Assembly (NCBI RefSeq): GCF_014649035.1
Contig: NZ_BMSG01000005.1
Span: 62,001 to 126,000 of the forward strand
Source of the DNA: Streptomyces sindenensis
Lineage (GTDB): Bacteria; Actinomycetota; Actinomycetes; Streptomycetales; Streptomycetaceae
Length of the DNA stretch: 64,000 bases
Direction: 5' to 3'
The position numbers were made by a program, and so were the translations under genes. Each line of letters starts with the position of its first letter. Position 1 is the stretch's first letter. The notes beneath the pieces were generated by a model. That model saw only the letters and a program-made list of their open reading frames with translations, did no database searches and was not told where the DNA came from. This document shows positions 53,278 to 62,219 of this stretch, piece by piece.

Positions 53278-54993
53278 TTACGCCTCCCAGACGGCGGCGC
53301 AGGTGCGGTCGTCGGCGTACCCCTTGATCCGGAGCTGGGTGTCGGCGAGGAAGGCGGGCAGTCCGGGCGGCCCTTCGCTCCCCCAGCGGGCGGCGAGCTC
53401 GCCGGGGAGCGCCGGTTCGCCGCGCATGGGCTCGGCGAGGCCGTTGCTGCACAGCATCAGCGTGTCCCCGGGGCGGGCCACGGAGGCCCGGAACCGGAAG
53501 GGCTCGGCGGGCGGCTGCGTGAGACCTTCGACGTCCGGCGACGCCGGCCCGGTGATCTGGAGATCCATGGTCAGCCGGTCTCCGTCCGGCGACGCCTCCT
53601 GCTCGCCGTCGGGCGACGCGCCCTGACCGGCCCGGCTCTGCGGAATGAAGGGCTCCAGGTCCTGCCAGAGCCCGTCGCGGAGCCGGAAGAGGCCGCCGCT
53701 GCCGACGCCGAAGAAGACCCGGGTGCGGCACTCGGGGTCGGCGGACAGCAGCAGGCAGCGGAGGCTCGCGGTGTACGCCCCGGGTTCGACGCCGAGTTCG
53801 GCGGCGCGGGCGCGCAGCTTGCCGTACGTACGGTCGGTGAGCCGGTGCAGCCCGGATTTCAGGTCGCCCCGGCGGCCCGCTCTTATGTCCTCGGACAGCC
53901 GGAGGTGGCTGCGGGCGACGGCTCCGCCGATCCAGCGGCAGGCGTCGGCCGCGGCGAGGTGGGCCGCCTCGCCGTCCCGCCTGCCGCCCGCCACGGCGAT
54001 GAGGACGAGGGCGCTCTCGGCGGCCCCGAACCGGGCGGTGAGCAGCCCGTCGCGCCGGGGTTCGCCGCGGAAGCGGGCGGAGTCGCCGCGCACGGAGGCG
54101 GAGCGCAGGGTGTACGTCCCGTAGCGCGCGCCGTCCAGAACAGTGTCGGGGACGAGACCCTCCAGGTTTTCCGAGGTGGCGGAGGGCAGGGCGGCGGGTT
54201 CGGCGTCGTAGGTGGGTGGCCGGTCCCCCAGATGTCCGACGACGGGCCGGATGGCCGCGGCGGCCGTGGGATCCGGCGGCAGTTCGTGCAGCGCGCTGGG
54301 GTCGGGGGCGAGGGCGGCCTCGGGCCCGTCGGACCCGGCCTCGCCGGCCTCGGGCTCGGGCGCGGCCGGCCCACGCGGCGCGGCGAAGGTCCGGGGCCCG
54401 GCCTGCCCGCCGGGCGCTTCCCAGGGCGCGGGGAAGGCGGTGGTGCGGGGCGCGGTGGGCGGCGGCGGGATGGGCGGCGACACGCGCGGGTCCGGCACGA
54501 GGCCGGGCGGCGGGGCGGGGTCCGCCGCCGGTGCCGAGGCCCGGGCCGGCCCCGGATCCTGGACCGGCCCCGCCGGCACGGACGGGTCCGGGACGACTGC
54601 CGGAACCGGGGCGGGCGGCTCCGGGACCACGGCCGGGTCCGGGGCGGCTGACGGGCCGGGAATCACCCCCTGCTCCGGCGGCGGCCGGTACGCGTCCGGG
54701 GCCGGGGCCTCGTACCGGTCGGCGTCCGCCTCCTCGTAGCCGTCGGCGTCCGGAGCCTCGTAACGGTCCGCGAACGGGTCTTCGTAGGCGTCCGCGTACG
54801 GGTCGTGGACCGATTCGCGTGCGGTGGCCCGGCCGGTGTCCGCCGGGCCGCTCACCGTGTCCGACACGGAGTCGAAGCGGTCGTCGAGGCTGTCGGCCGC
54901 GCGGCTGGGACCGGTGTCCGGTGCGGACTCGTCGTACAGCTTGCGCCACCAGTCGTCCTCGTGGGCGGCGGGCTTCTCCCCCTGCTGACTCAT
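53278..54993 (-). CDS. PP2C-like protein with degenerate metal site and long disordered N terminus
   Basis: This is a 571-residue protein. Residues about 1-250 are Asp/Glu/Tyr-rich, then Pro/Ala-rich and likely disordered. The C-terminal part has PP2C layout: SVRGDSARFRGEPRRD as motif 1, ALVLIAVAGGRRDGEAAHLAAADA in place of the AVADG motif, VFFGVGSGGLFRLRDG in place of VGDS, MLCSNGLAEP in place of LCSDGL, and the last DDRTCAAVW. The aspartates normally at DG and GDS are missing (GG and GSG), so metal binding and catalysis are doubtful. The ATG at 54993 starts MSQQGEKPAAHEDDWWRKLYDE. Confidence 0.78.
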   Translation of the reverse strand: MSQQGEKPAAHEDDWWRKLYDESAPDTGPSRAADSLDDRFDSVSDTVSGPADTGRATARESVHDPYADAYEDPFADRYEAPDADGYEEADADRYEAPAPDAYRPPPEQGVIPGPSAAPDPAVVPEPPAPVPAVVPDPSVPAGPVQDPGPARASAPAADPAPPPGLVPDPRVSPPIPPPPTAPRTTAFPAPWEAPGGQAGPRTFAAPRGPAAPEPEAGEAGSDGPEAALAPDPSALHELPPDPTAAAAIRPVVGHLGDRPPTYDAEPAALPSATSENLEGLVPDTVLDGARYGTYTLRSASVRGDSARFRGEPRRDGLLTARFGAAESALVLIAVAGGRRDGEAAHLAAADACRWIGGAVARSHLRLSEDIRAGRRGDLKSGLHRLTDRTYGKLRARAAELGVEPGAYTASLRCLLLSADPECRTRVFFGVGSGGLFRLRDGLWQDLEPFIPQSRAGQGASPDGEQEASPDGDRLTMDLQITGPASPDVEGLTQPPAEPFRFRASVARPGDTLMLCSNGLAEPMRGEPALPGELAARWGSEGPPGLPAFLADTQLRIKGYADDRTCAAVWEA

Positions 54994-55059
54994 GCCCCTA
55001 TTGTCGACCGCGAAGGCGGCCCGAAAACGGGGCATCGGGAAAAAGTGACCCATAAACAG

Positions 55060-55107
55060 GGTCCGCCGGGCGGCCCCACCCCCCACGGGAAGGACGCCCG
55101 GCGGACC
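55060..55107 (-). terminator. 13-bp perfect hairpin after the S8 protease gene
   Basis: GGTCCGCCGGGCG (55060-55072) pairs perfectly with CGCCCGGCGGACC (55095-55107). Confidence 0.75.
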
Positions 55108-55192
55108 GGTCGGAACGATCGGCATATCGGCGTTTCAGCCGCTCATACGCTCAGCCGATCCTCGGTTTCGGCGGCTCGTCGTGCCCCGCTCC

Positions 55193-58100
55193 TCAGCGCA
55201 CGGCATAGGCGTCCGCCACGGTCTGGACGACGGAGTTGCCGTTCGCGTCGGCCAGTTCCGTCCGCAGGGTGACGGACTTGCCGGCCGCGTCCGCGTGGTC
55301 GAGGGTGGCCGACCAGCGGCCGCCCCGGTGCGCGGTGGTGGCCGCGTGCCAGGTCTCGCCGCCGTCGTAGCTGAACGAGACCTTCGCGGAAGTGAGTTCA
55401 CCGGGGGTGTACCCGGCGTGCCCGGTCGCGGCGAGCGCGATCCGCTGACCGTTTTCCGCGGGCACGGTCTTCATGCCGTCGGTGGCCACGTCGTAGCGCG
55501 GGAAGAGCAGCGGGAGCCCCTGCGACGCCACGTCCGGCTTCCGCTCGGAACGGAAGCCCCAGGTGGTCTCCGTCCGCGTGGACCGCTTCCAGACCGCCGC
55601 GGGCGAGCCGATCTTCGTGGTCATCAGGGTGAGTTCGTAGGCGGCGTCCTCGGAGGGCACGGTGAAGACTCCGAACGGATAGCCGCTCTCGCCGACGACG
55701 TCGCCCTCGCGCTTGAGCCGCGTGTTGCCGATGTCGCCGAACGAGCCCTGCTGGCCGACGTGTTCGGAGTCGGTCATGAAGGCCGGGGCGACACCGATGA
55801 GATTGCCCTGCCGTTCACCGGCGAGCGCCTCCCCGCCCTGGGCGTCGCGCGGCGCGCCGGGGACCAGCAGGCCCCGGTACCACTCCTCCGTCGTGGCCCG
55901 GCCCGCCTGGTACGTACGGGCGTCGCCGGTCATCAGCTCGCCCCACGGGAAGCTGGAGGAGAGCATCTTCTGCCAGATCGTGTCCCCCGCCGTGTAGTAC
56001 TCGGTGCGCTTTCCGGGGGCGGCGACCAGGGCGAGGGAGGACGCGCTGTAGGTCGCGCCGTAGGGGCGGGAGACGAGGAGCGTGTCGACGAAGTCGGCGG
56101 CCACGCCCATCGATTCATGGGTGGAGACGACCGAGCCGAGCTTCTTGTCGCGGACCTTGTAGGTGCGGTCCGAGGTGAGCTGCCCCTTCTCCGGGAACGA
56201 CAGGTTGTAGACGAACGGGCTGACGGCCGTGGCGGTCCAGGAGACCTCCGCCTTCCCCTTGCCCAGGGCCGTCTTCAGCACGGCGGCCTCGTCGGCGCGC
56301 AGCCCGAGGACCGGCAGGGGCGCGGCCCCGTAGCCGAGGCTCGGCTGCCAGTCGCCGGCCGAGGGGCGGTGCACCAGGAGCGCCTTCGCCCCGGCGGCCT
56401 CGGCGGCCCGTGCCTGGGCCAGGACGCCCGGGGCGTCGTCGCCGACGTTCACCAGCGCGATCCGGTTCTTCGCACCGGCGGCCTCCAGCTCGGCGGCGCT
56501 GCCCGCACCGGCGTCGACGACCTCGGCCCGGCCGGTGCCGTCCAGGTTGACCGAGCCCGTGGTGGCGGGCCTGGGGTGCAGGGCGGCTCCGCCGACCAGG
56601 GAGAACTTCTGGATCTGAGGGGCGTAGGCGCGCCAGAAGGAGGTGAACTCGAACTCCCCGTCACGGGCCCTGCCCCGGACGTCTGCCAGGTAGTCCTTGA
56701 TGATCCCGGTGCCGGAGATGGATCCGGAGTGCAGCCAGGTGTCGTCCCAGGAGCGTCCGAAGGCGAGGGTCGCGCCGCGTGTCTCGGCGGCCCGGTCCTC
56801 GGTCCGGACCTTCAGGCGGTGGGCCTTGCGGGCGTCGAGGACGACAGTGGTGTCCTCGGTGATGTTCAGCTGGGGGCGGGCCAGATAGCCGACGGACCCG
56901 ACGAGCCGACCGGTCGGGTCGGTGGTGTCGGGCGTCGCGATGAAGCTGGAGACGAAGTAGGCGCCGGGCCGCACCTGGAAGGTCTGGTCGGTGGCGCCCT
57001 CGTTGAAGCGGCGTTCGCCGGAGGCGGTGTCGGTGCCGATGAGGTCGAGGGAGGAGACGCCGTCGGCGGGCTTCCCGGTGCGGTCGACGAGCTTGACGCG
57101 CAGGGTTACCGTCTCCGGCGCCACGTACAGGGAGAACGGGGTGGAGACCTTCACTCCCCCGGTGGCCGTGGCGAGGACGCGGCCGGTGACATCGCCGTAC
57201 TGGGCGGGGGTCAGCCGGGCGGCGGGGTCGAGGACGAGCGGCACCTCGACCGTCTCCCCGGCGGGCACGGTGACGGTCGTGCGGCCGAGCGAGGCGACCT
57301 TCGAGCGGACGGCCGAGCCGTCGTTGCCGGTGACGCCCGCGACCCGCAGCGACAGCTTCACCGGCTTGCCGCCGGTGTTGGTGTAGGGCACGGCGACGGT
57401 GGCGCGGTCGCTTCTGTCCTGCGGCCAGTTGAAGGTGCCGCCCTGCACTGCGGGGGCGCCGGTCACCGGCGTGCGCACGGCGCGGTCGACGTCGAGACGG
57501 CCGCCTCCGGTCTCGCGTACGTCGCCGGGGACGGCACTGCTCGCCGAGGAGACGAGGGCCGCCTTGATCCGCTGGGCGGTCCAGTCCGGGTGACGCTGCT
57601 TCACCACGGCCGCCGCGCCCGCGACATGCGGGGTCGCCATCGACGTACCGGACATGGAGCGGTACGCCTGTGAGCCCCGGCCGCCCGCGGCGGCGGCGGA
57701 GATCGCGACGCCGGGCGCGGCGATCTCCGGCTTGAGGGTGTGCGAGACGATCGCGGGGCCGCGGCTGGAGAAGTCCGCGGTGGAGTCGTCGCGGTCGACC
57801 GCGCCCACGGTCAGGACGCCGGGGGCGCAGCCGGGCGAGGAGACGGTGTTGAGGGACGGGCCGAGGTTTCCGGCGGCGACCACGAACAACGTGTCCTTGT
57901 TCTTGCCGAGTTCGGTGGCGGCCAGGCTCATCGGGTCGGTGCAGTCGGTGGGTTCGGCGCTGCCGAGGCTCATGGAGACGACGTCCGCCTTGTTGTCGAC
58001 GGCCCACTGCATGCCCGCGATGATCCAGGAGGCGGCACCGGAGCCGCTGTCGTTGAGGACCTTGCCGACCATCAGATCGGCGCCGGGGGCGACGCCCTTG

Positions 58101-58963
58101 TTCTTCCCGTCGCTCGCCGCGCCGGATCCGCCGACGGTGGAGGCGACGTGGGTGCCGTGGCCCTGGCGGTCCTCGGTGTCGGGTGAGTCGGTGAAGTTCT
58201 CCGACGCGGTGATCCGGCCCTTGAGGTCGGGGTGTTCGGCGTCGGCCCCGGTGTCCAGGACGGCGACCCTGGTGCCGGTGCCGTCGTAGCCGGCGGCCCA
58301 GGCTCGGTCCGCGCCGACCTGCTTCGTCGATTTGTCGAGACTGGCCTGAACCTTGCGGTCCAGCCAGAGCTTCTTGAGGCCGGAGCCCGCACGGGAGCGG
58401 GGTGCGGTGAGGTCGGCCCAGAAGTCGGCGGCGCGCTTCTTGTCGGCCTTGAGCGCCAGTCCGCCGATGATGTCGAGGGCCGCTCCGCGCTCGGCCCCGC
58501 GCGGGGTGACGAGGGTGCGGCGGGCGGCGGCGCCGGTGTAGGTGGCGATCAGCGGGACGGAGTCGGCGCGGCTGTCGTCGTACCCCTGGCGGATCAGCTC
58601 GGTGACGTTGAACAGCTCCTCGTCCACGGCGCCCGCGGCGAGCGCGGACACGGCGGACTCGGGGTAGACGTACAGGTCCGGGCCGGACTGCCGGGTCTGG
58701 ACGAGGGGCACGCTGCCGTCCGCGCGGGGCAGGGCGGTGGCGGCGGCCGCGCCCGAGGCGTCCGTGGTCACCAGGACCTTGTCCCCGGTGACGAGTGTCA
58801 GCGTGACGGGCTTCGGGTCCGTGGCGGCGGTCGCCGCACTCCCGGTGATCGGTCTGGTCGCGTCTCGCCCGTCCGGTGGCGCGGCCACCGACGGAGCGAT
58901 CACGGTGACGGCGAGCACGGCGGCGGTCGCCGTTCCGAGTGCCGTACGCGATATCGGGCGCAT
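55193..58963 (-). CDS. large secreted S8 family serine peptidase (subtilase)
   Basis: This is a 1256-residue protein. A signal peptide spans about 1-30 and a prodomain about 45-210 (PKPVTLTLVTGDKVLVTTD, EELFNVTELIRQGYDD). The subtilisin catalytic domain has Asp237 in VAVLDTGAD, His269 in QGHGTHVAS and Ser in SGTSMATPHVAG. It is followed by about 750 residues of beta-sandwich modules and a PA-like segment (AAGAKALLVHRPSA). It degrades extracellular protein. The ATG at 58963 follows GGGGAGA. It is divergent from a TrmB-LuxR regulator, which may control it. Confidence 0.93.
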   Translation of the reverse strand: MRPISRTALGTATAAVLAVTVIAPSVAAPPDGRDATRPITGSAATAATDPKPVTLTLVTGDKVLVTTDASGAAAATALPRADGSVPLVQTRQSGPDLYVYPESAVSALAAGAVDEELFNVTELIRQGYDDSRADSVPLIATYTGAAARRTLVTPRGAERGAALDIIGGLALKADKKRAADFWADLTAPRSRAGSGLKKLWLDRKVQASLDKSTKQVGADRAWAAGYDGTGTRVAVLDTGADAEHPDLKGRITASENFTDSPDTEDRQGHGTHVASTVGGSGAASDGKNKGVAPGADLMVGKVLNDSGSGAASWIIAGMQWAVDNKADVVSMSLGSAEPTDCTDPMSLAATELGKNKDTLFVVAAGNLGPSLNTVSSPGCAPGVLTVGAVDRDDSTADFSSRGPAIVSHTLKPEIAAPGVAISAAAAGGRGSQAYRSMSGTSMATPHVAGAAAVVKQRHPDWTAQRIKAALVSSASSAVPGDVRETGGGRLDVDRAVRTPVTGAPAVQGGTFNWPQDRSDRATVAVPYTNTGGKPVKLSLRVAGVTGNDGSAVRSKVASLGRTTVTVPAGETVEVPLVLDPAARLTPAQYGDVTGRVLATATGGVKVSTPFSLYVAPETVTLRVKLVDRTGKPADGVSSLDLIGTDTASGERRFNEGATDQTFQVRPGAYFVSSFIATPDTTDPTGRLVGSVGYLARPQLNITEDTTVVLDARKAHRLKVRTEDRAAETRGATLAFGRSWDDTWLHSGSISGTGIIKDYLADVRGRARDGEFEFTSFWRAYAPQIQKFSLVGGAALHPRPATTGSVNLDGTGRAEVVDAGAGSAAELEAAGAKNRIALVNVGDDAPGVLAQARAAEAAGAKALLVHRPSAGDWQPSLGYGAAPLPVLGLRADEAAVLKTALGKGKAEVSWTATAVSPFVYNLSFPEKGQLTSDRTYKVRDKKLGSVVSTHESMGVAADFVDTLLVSRPYGATYSASSLALVAAPGKRTEYYTAGDTIWQKMLSSSFPWGELMTGDARTYQAGRATTEEWYRGLLVPGAPRDAQGGEALAGERQGNLIGVAPAFMTDSEHVGQQGSFGDIGNTRLKREGDVVGESGYPFGVFTVPSEDAAYELTLMTTKIGSPAAVWKRSTRTETTWGFRSERKPDVASQGLPLLFPRYDVATDGMKTVPAENGQRIALAATGHAGYTPGELTSAKVSFSYDGGETWHAATTAHRGGRWSATLDHADAAGKSVTLRTELADANGNSVVQTVADAYAVR

Positions 58964-59172
58964 CGCTCTCCCCAGGTCATTCCGGAACGAAAAAGCCCAA
59001 GAGGCCGTATCCCGGGGGTTGTTGGTGCTGCGGTGGCGCCACACTGGCAGAGGGGCCAGGGGTACGGGGGATGATGTGGGCGGCGGGTTTACGCCGTGGC
59101 CTTTTCCCGCCACACGGACCCGCCGCAGGGGCGCCGCGATGCGCGATCAGCCACGTCCGGGGAGGTCGGAGA

Positions 59173-60165
59173 ATGCTGGGGGCCATTGGTCTCGACGAGA
59201 GACAGGAGACCGCGTACCGCGCGCTCGTCGCGGCGGGAGCCGCGGAGCTCACCGATCTCGCGCACCGGCTGGCGCTTCCGGAGGCGGACGCCGAGCGCGT
59301 GCTGCGGCGGCTGGAACAGCAGGGGCTCGCCGCCCAGTCCTCGGCCCGGCCCGGCCGCTGGGTGGCGGCGCCGCCCGGGGTGGCGCTCGGCGCGCTGCTG
59401 ATCCAACAGCGGCACGAGCTGGAGCAGGCGGAGCTGGCGTCCGCGCTGCTCGCCGAGGAGTACCGGGCCGAGGCGAGCGAACCGGCGGTGCACGATCTGG
59501 TGGAGGTGGTGACGGGGGCGAGCGCCGTCACCCAGCGTTTCCACCAGTTGCAACTGGGGGCGGTGTCCGAGGTGTGCGCCCTGGTGACGGGGAAGCCGAT
59601 CGCGGTGACCGGGATGGAGAACGAGTCCGAGGAGCGGGCCGCCTCGCGCGGGGTGAGCTACCGGGTGGTGGTCGAGCGCGAGGTGCTGTCGACGCCGTAC
59701 GGGATCCTGGAGCTGTCGGCGGCGCTGAGCCGGGACGAGCGGTGCCGGGTGGTGGACCGGGTGCCGACGAAGCTGGTGGTGGCCGACGGGAGCCTCGCGA
59801 TGGTCCCGCTGACCGGGCGGGGCGCGGAGCCCGCGGCCCTGGTGGTGCACGCCAGCGGTCTGCTGGAGTCGCTGATGGGCCTGTTCGAGGCGGTGTGGCG
59901 CGATGCCATGCCGTTGCGTCTCGGCGAGGGCGGCGGGGTCCGCGAGGACGGCGTCGGGCCGGATCCGACGGACCTGGAGATCCTGTCCCTGCTGCTGGCG
60001 GGGCTGACCGACGCCAGTGTGGCCAAGCAGCTGGACCTGGGGCTGCGGACCGTGCAGCGGCGGGTCAAGGGCCTGATGGAGCTGACCGGCGTCTCGACCC
60101 GGCTCCAGCTGGGCTGGCACGCGTACGAGCGTGGCTGGGTGGCCCGTACCGGTCCGCAGGCCTGA
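59173..60165 (+). CDS. TrmB-LuxR helix-turn-helix regulator
   Basis: This 330-residue protein has an N-terminal TrmB-like winged helix (MLGAIGLDERQETAYRALVAAG, LTDLAHRLALPEADAERVLRRLEQQGL in parts). A middle effector region follows, with PYGILELSAALSRDERCRVVDRVPTKLVVAD. The C-terminal LuxR helix-turn-helix is DLEILSLLLAGLTDASVAKQL, then GLRTVQRRVKGLMELTGVSTRLQLG. This two-HTH layout is common in Streptomyces, often beside secreted peptidases or peptide genes. The ATG at 59173 follows GGGGAGG. The divergent subtilase is its likely target, by position only. Confidence 0.82.
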   Translation: MLGAIGLDERQETAYRALVAAGAAELTDLAHRLALPEADAERVLRRLEQQGLAAQSSARPGRWVAAPPGVALGALLIQQRHELEQAELASALLAEEYRAEASEPAVHDLVEVVTGASAVTQRFHQLQLGAVSEVCALVTGKPIAVTGMENESEERAASRGVSYRVVVEREVLSTPYGILELSAALSRDERCRVVDRVPTKLVVADGSLAMVPLTGRGAEPAALVVHASGLLESLMGLFEAVWRDAMPLRLGEGGGVREDGVGPDPTDLEILSLLLAGLTDASVAKQLDLGLRTVQRRVKGLMELTGVSTRLQLGWHAYERGWVARTGPQA

Positions 60166-60256
60166 GGCCCGGAGACCGGGGCCCGCCGCCTCGTCCCCGC
60201 AGGTGGCCGGGGTGCGCTGACGGGCGGAGCCGGGCACTCTCCGGCACGCTGGTCAG

Positions 60257-60739
60257 ATGAGTGTGTGGCAGCTCGTCGCCGTCGGCCTGGTCATGCTGCT
60301 GGGTCTGGTCGGCGTCCTGCTGCCGGGTGTGCCGGGGCAGGCGATCGTCTGGGCGGCGGTGCTGTGGTGGGCGCTCACCGACATGACGCCGGCCGCCTGG
60401 GGCGTCCTGATCGGCGCGACGGGTCTGATGCTGCTGAACCAGGCCCTCAAACCGCTGCTGCCGCCCCGCCGCCCGGGTGAGTCGGGGGCGCCCCGCCGGA
60501 CGTTGATGATCGGCGGGGTCGCGGGGATCGTCGGCTTCTTCGTGGTGCCCGTGGTGGGCGGGGTCCTCGGGTACGTGGGAGCCATCTTCGGGGCGGAGCG
60601 GCTGCGCCTGGGCAGCCGGGGTGCGGCCTGGACGTCGGTGCGCTCGGTGATGCGGGCGACGGGCTACGCGGTGCTGGTGGAGCTGTTCTGCTGCCTGCTG
60701 GTGGCGGGCGCCTGGCTGGGCACGGTGCTCTGGGGCTGA
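60257..60739 (+). CDS. DUF456 membrane protein
   Basis: This 160-residue protein has four or five hydrophobic helices and the DUF456 signatures LVGVLLPGVPGQAIVWAAVLWWAL and GGVAGIVGFFVVPVVGGVLGYVGAIFGAERLR (in parts). The function of DUF456 is unknown. CACGCT at 60245-60250 lies 6 nt before the ATG, so it is probably leaderless. Confidence 0.88.
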   Translation: MSVWQLVAVGLVMLLGLVGVLLPGVPGQAIVWAAVLWWALTDMTPAAWGVLIGATGLMLLNQALKPLLPPRRPGESGAPRRTLMIGGVAGIVGFFVVPVVGGVLGYVGAIFGAERLRLGSRGAAWTSVRSVMRATGYAVLVELFCCLLVAGAWLGTVLWG

Positions 60740-60743
60740 TGAT

Positions 60744-60762
60744 GGGGGCGCCCGGCGCCCCC
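60744..60762. terminator. compact hairpin between convergent DUF456 and alkA
   Basis: GGGGGCGCC (60744-60752) and GGCGCCCCC (60754-60762) form a very short-loop stem; the inner pairs must open. It probably works both ways. Confidence 0.55.
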
Positions 60763-60765
60763 GGG

Positions 60766-62145
60766 TCAGCTCAGCGCATCCACCTGCGAACCCGCCGTCT
60801 CCAGATGGCGTACGGCGTACGAGCGCCAGGGCCGCCACCGTTCGGCGCCCGGTGTTCGGTACGGGTCCACGTCCGGGTCGCCGAGCGCCCGTATCCGGAT
60901 CAGGGCGGCGGTGGACCGGCCCATCCCGGGCAGCGCCAGCAGCGTCTCCTCCGCCGCGTCCCGGTCGGCCCCGGCGTCCAGCCGCAGCCGGCCGTCGGCG
61001 AGCGCGGTGGCGAGGGCCCGCAGCGCCGGGTCCTCGGCGGAACCGGCGAGCACGTCCGGCTCCGGGAACAGGTGGGTGAGCCCGCCGCAGGGCACGTCCA
61101 GCGCCTTCCCGTACCGCTCGACCAGCTCCCCGGCCCCCGCGCGCCCCACCAGGGTCCGCACCGCGGCCTCCTCCGGGTCCGCCGCGCCCGGCGAGCGCAG
61201 CCCGGGGCGGGCCGCGACCAGCGGGGCGAGCCGAGGGTCGGCGGCCAGCACCTCGTCCACGGCGTACGGGTCGGCGTCCAGGTCGAACAGGCGGCGCACC
61301 CGCTGGACGGCGGTCGTCAGGTCGCGCAGGTCGGTGAGCTGGATCCGGGCCTCCAGCCAGGGGCCGCCGGGCGAGGCCTCGTCGATCTCGGCGAGGCCGG
61401 AGCCGTACGGCAGCCGGAGGGTGCGCCGGTAGGTGCGGGAGCCGGGCCTCCCCGCCACCTCCTCGACCCGGGCGACCGCCTCGGCGGCCAGCAGGTCGAA
61501 CAGGGCGGCGGTGGCGTACGGACCCCGGTGGGCGAGCCGCAGCGGGATACCGGCCCGCAGCCCCTCGTGGCGTCCGCCCGCGAGCCCCGTGCCCGCTTCG
61601 GCGCGCAGGGCGCTGGGGGTGCGGGCGTAGATCTGCCGGATGGTGTCGTTGAACTGCCGCACGCTGGCGAACCCGGCGGCGAAGGCGATCTCGGTGACGG
61701 GCAGCGGGGTGGTCTGGAGGAGCACCCGGGCGGTGTGGGAGCGCTGGGCGCGGGCGAGCGCGACGGGTCCCGCGCCCAGCTCGGCGGTGAGCTGGCGCTG
61801 GACCTGCCGGGCGCTGTAGCCGAGCCGCCCGGCGAGTCCGGGGACGCCTTCGCGGTCGACGACGCCGTCGCCGATCAGGCGCATGGCCCGGCCGACGACG
61901 TCCGCGCGGACGTTCCACTCGGCGGAGCCGGGCACGGCGTCCGGGCGGCAGCGGCGGCAGGCCCGGAAGCCGCCGGCCTGGGCCGCCGCCGCGGTCGGGT
62001 AGAAGCGCACGTTGGCGCGTTTGGGGGTGACGGCGGGACAGCTGGGCCGGCAGTAGATGCCGGTGGTCACGACGGCGAAGAAGAACGCGCCGTCGAACCG
62101 TGCGTCGCGGCTGCTCACCGCCTCGTACCTGGTCCGTTCGTCCAT
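60766..62145 (-). CDS. alkA: Ada-AlkA fusion: AraC regulator with 3-methyladenine DNA glycosylase domain
   Basis: This is a 459-residue protein. The Ada zinc/methyl-transfer domain has Cys32, Cys36, Cys63 and Cys66 (TGIYCRPSC, ACRRC). An AraC helix-turn-helix follows (LGYSARQVQRQL, IAFAAGFASVRQFNDTIRQIY), then an AlkA N-terminal domain and the HhH-GPD domain with hairpin ALPGMGRSTAALIRIRALGDPDVDP. Normal AlkA proteins continue through a 30-35 residue stretch containing the catalytic Asp (of type ATDLGV) before AERWRPWRSYAVRHL. Here DVDPYRTPGAERWRPWRSY joins them directly, so the catalytic aspartate seems absent. The reading frame is intact. Confidence 0.88.
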   Translation of the reverse strand: MDERTRYEAVSSRDARFDGAFFFAVVTTGIYCRPSCPAVTPKRANVRFYPTAAAAQAGGFRACRRCRPDAVPGSAEWNVRADVVGRAMRLIGDGVVDREGVPGLAGRLGYSARQVQRQLTAELGAGPVALARAQRSHTARVLLQTTPLPVTEIAFAAGFASVRQFNDTIRQIYARTPSALRAEAGTGLAGGRHEGLRAGIPLRLAHRGPYATAALFDLLAAEAVARVEEVAGRPGSRTYRRTLRLPYGSGLAEIDEASPGGPWLEARIQLTDLRDLTTAVQRVRRLFDLDADPYAVDEVLAADPRLAPLVAARPGLRSPGAADPEEAAVRTLVGRAGAGELVERYGKALDVPCGGLTHLFPEPDVLAGSAEDPALRALATALADGRLRLDAGADRDAAEETLLALPGMGRSTAALIRIRALGDPDVDPYRTPGAERWRPWRSYAVRHLETAGSQVDALS

Positions 62146-62158
62146 CACACCGTCCAGT

Positions 62159-62182
62159 GTGCGGCAGCCGGGGCTGCCGCAC
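62159..62182 (-). terminator. 11-bp hairpin after rsgA
   Basis: GTGCGGCAGCC (62159-62169) pairs perfectly with GGCTGCCGCAC (62172-62182). Confidence 0.65.
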
Positions 62183-62219
62183 TCGCGGGATTCGGACGTC
62201 GAACCCGTGCGCCTTCGGG

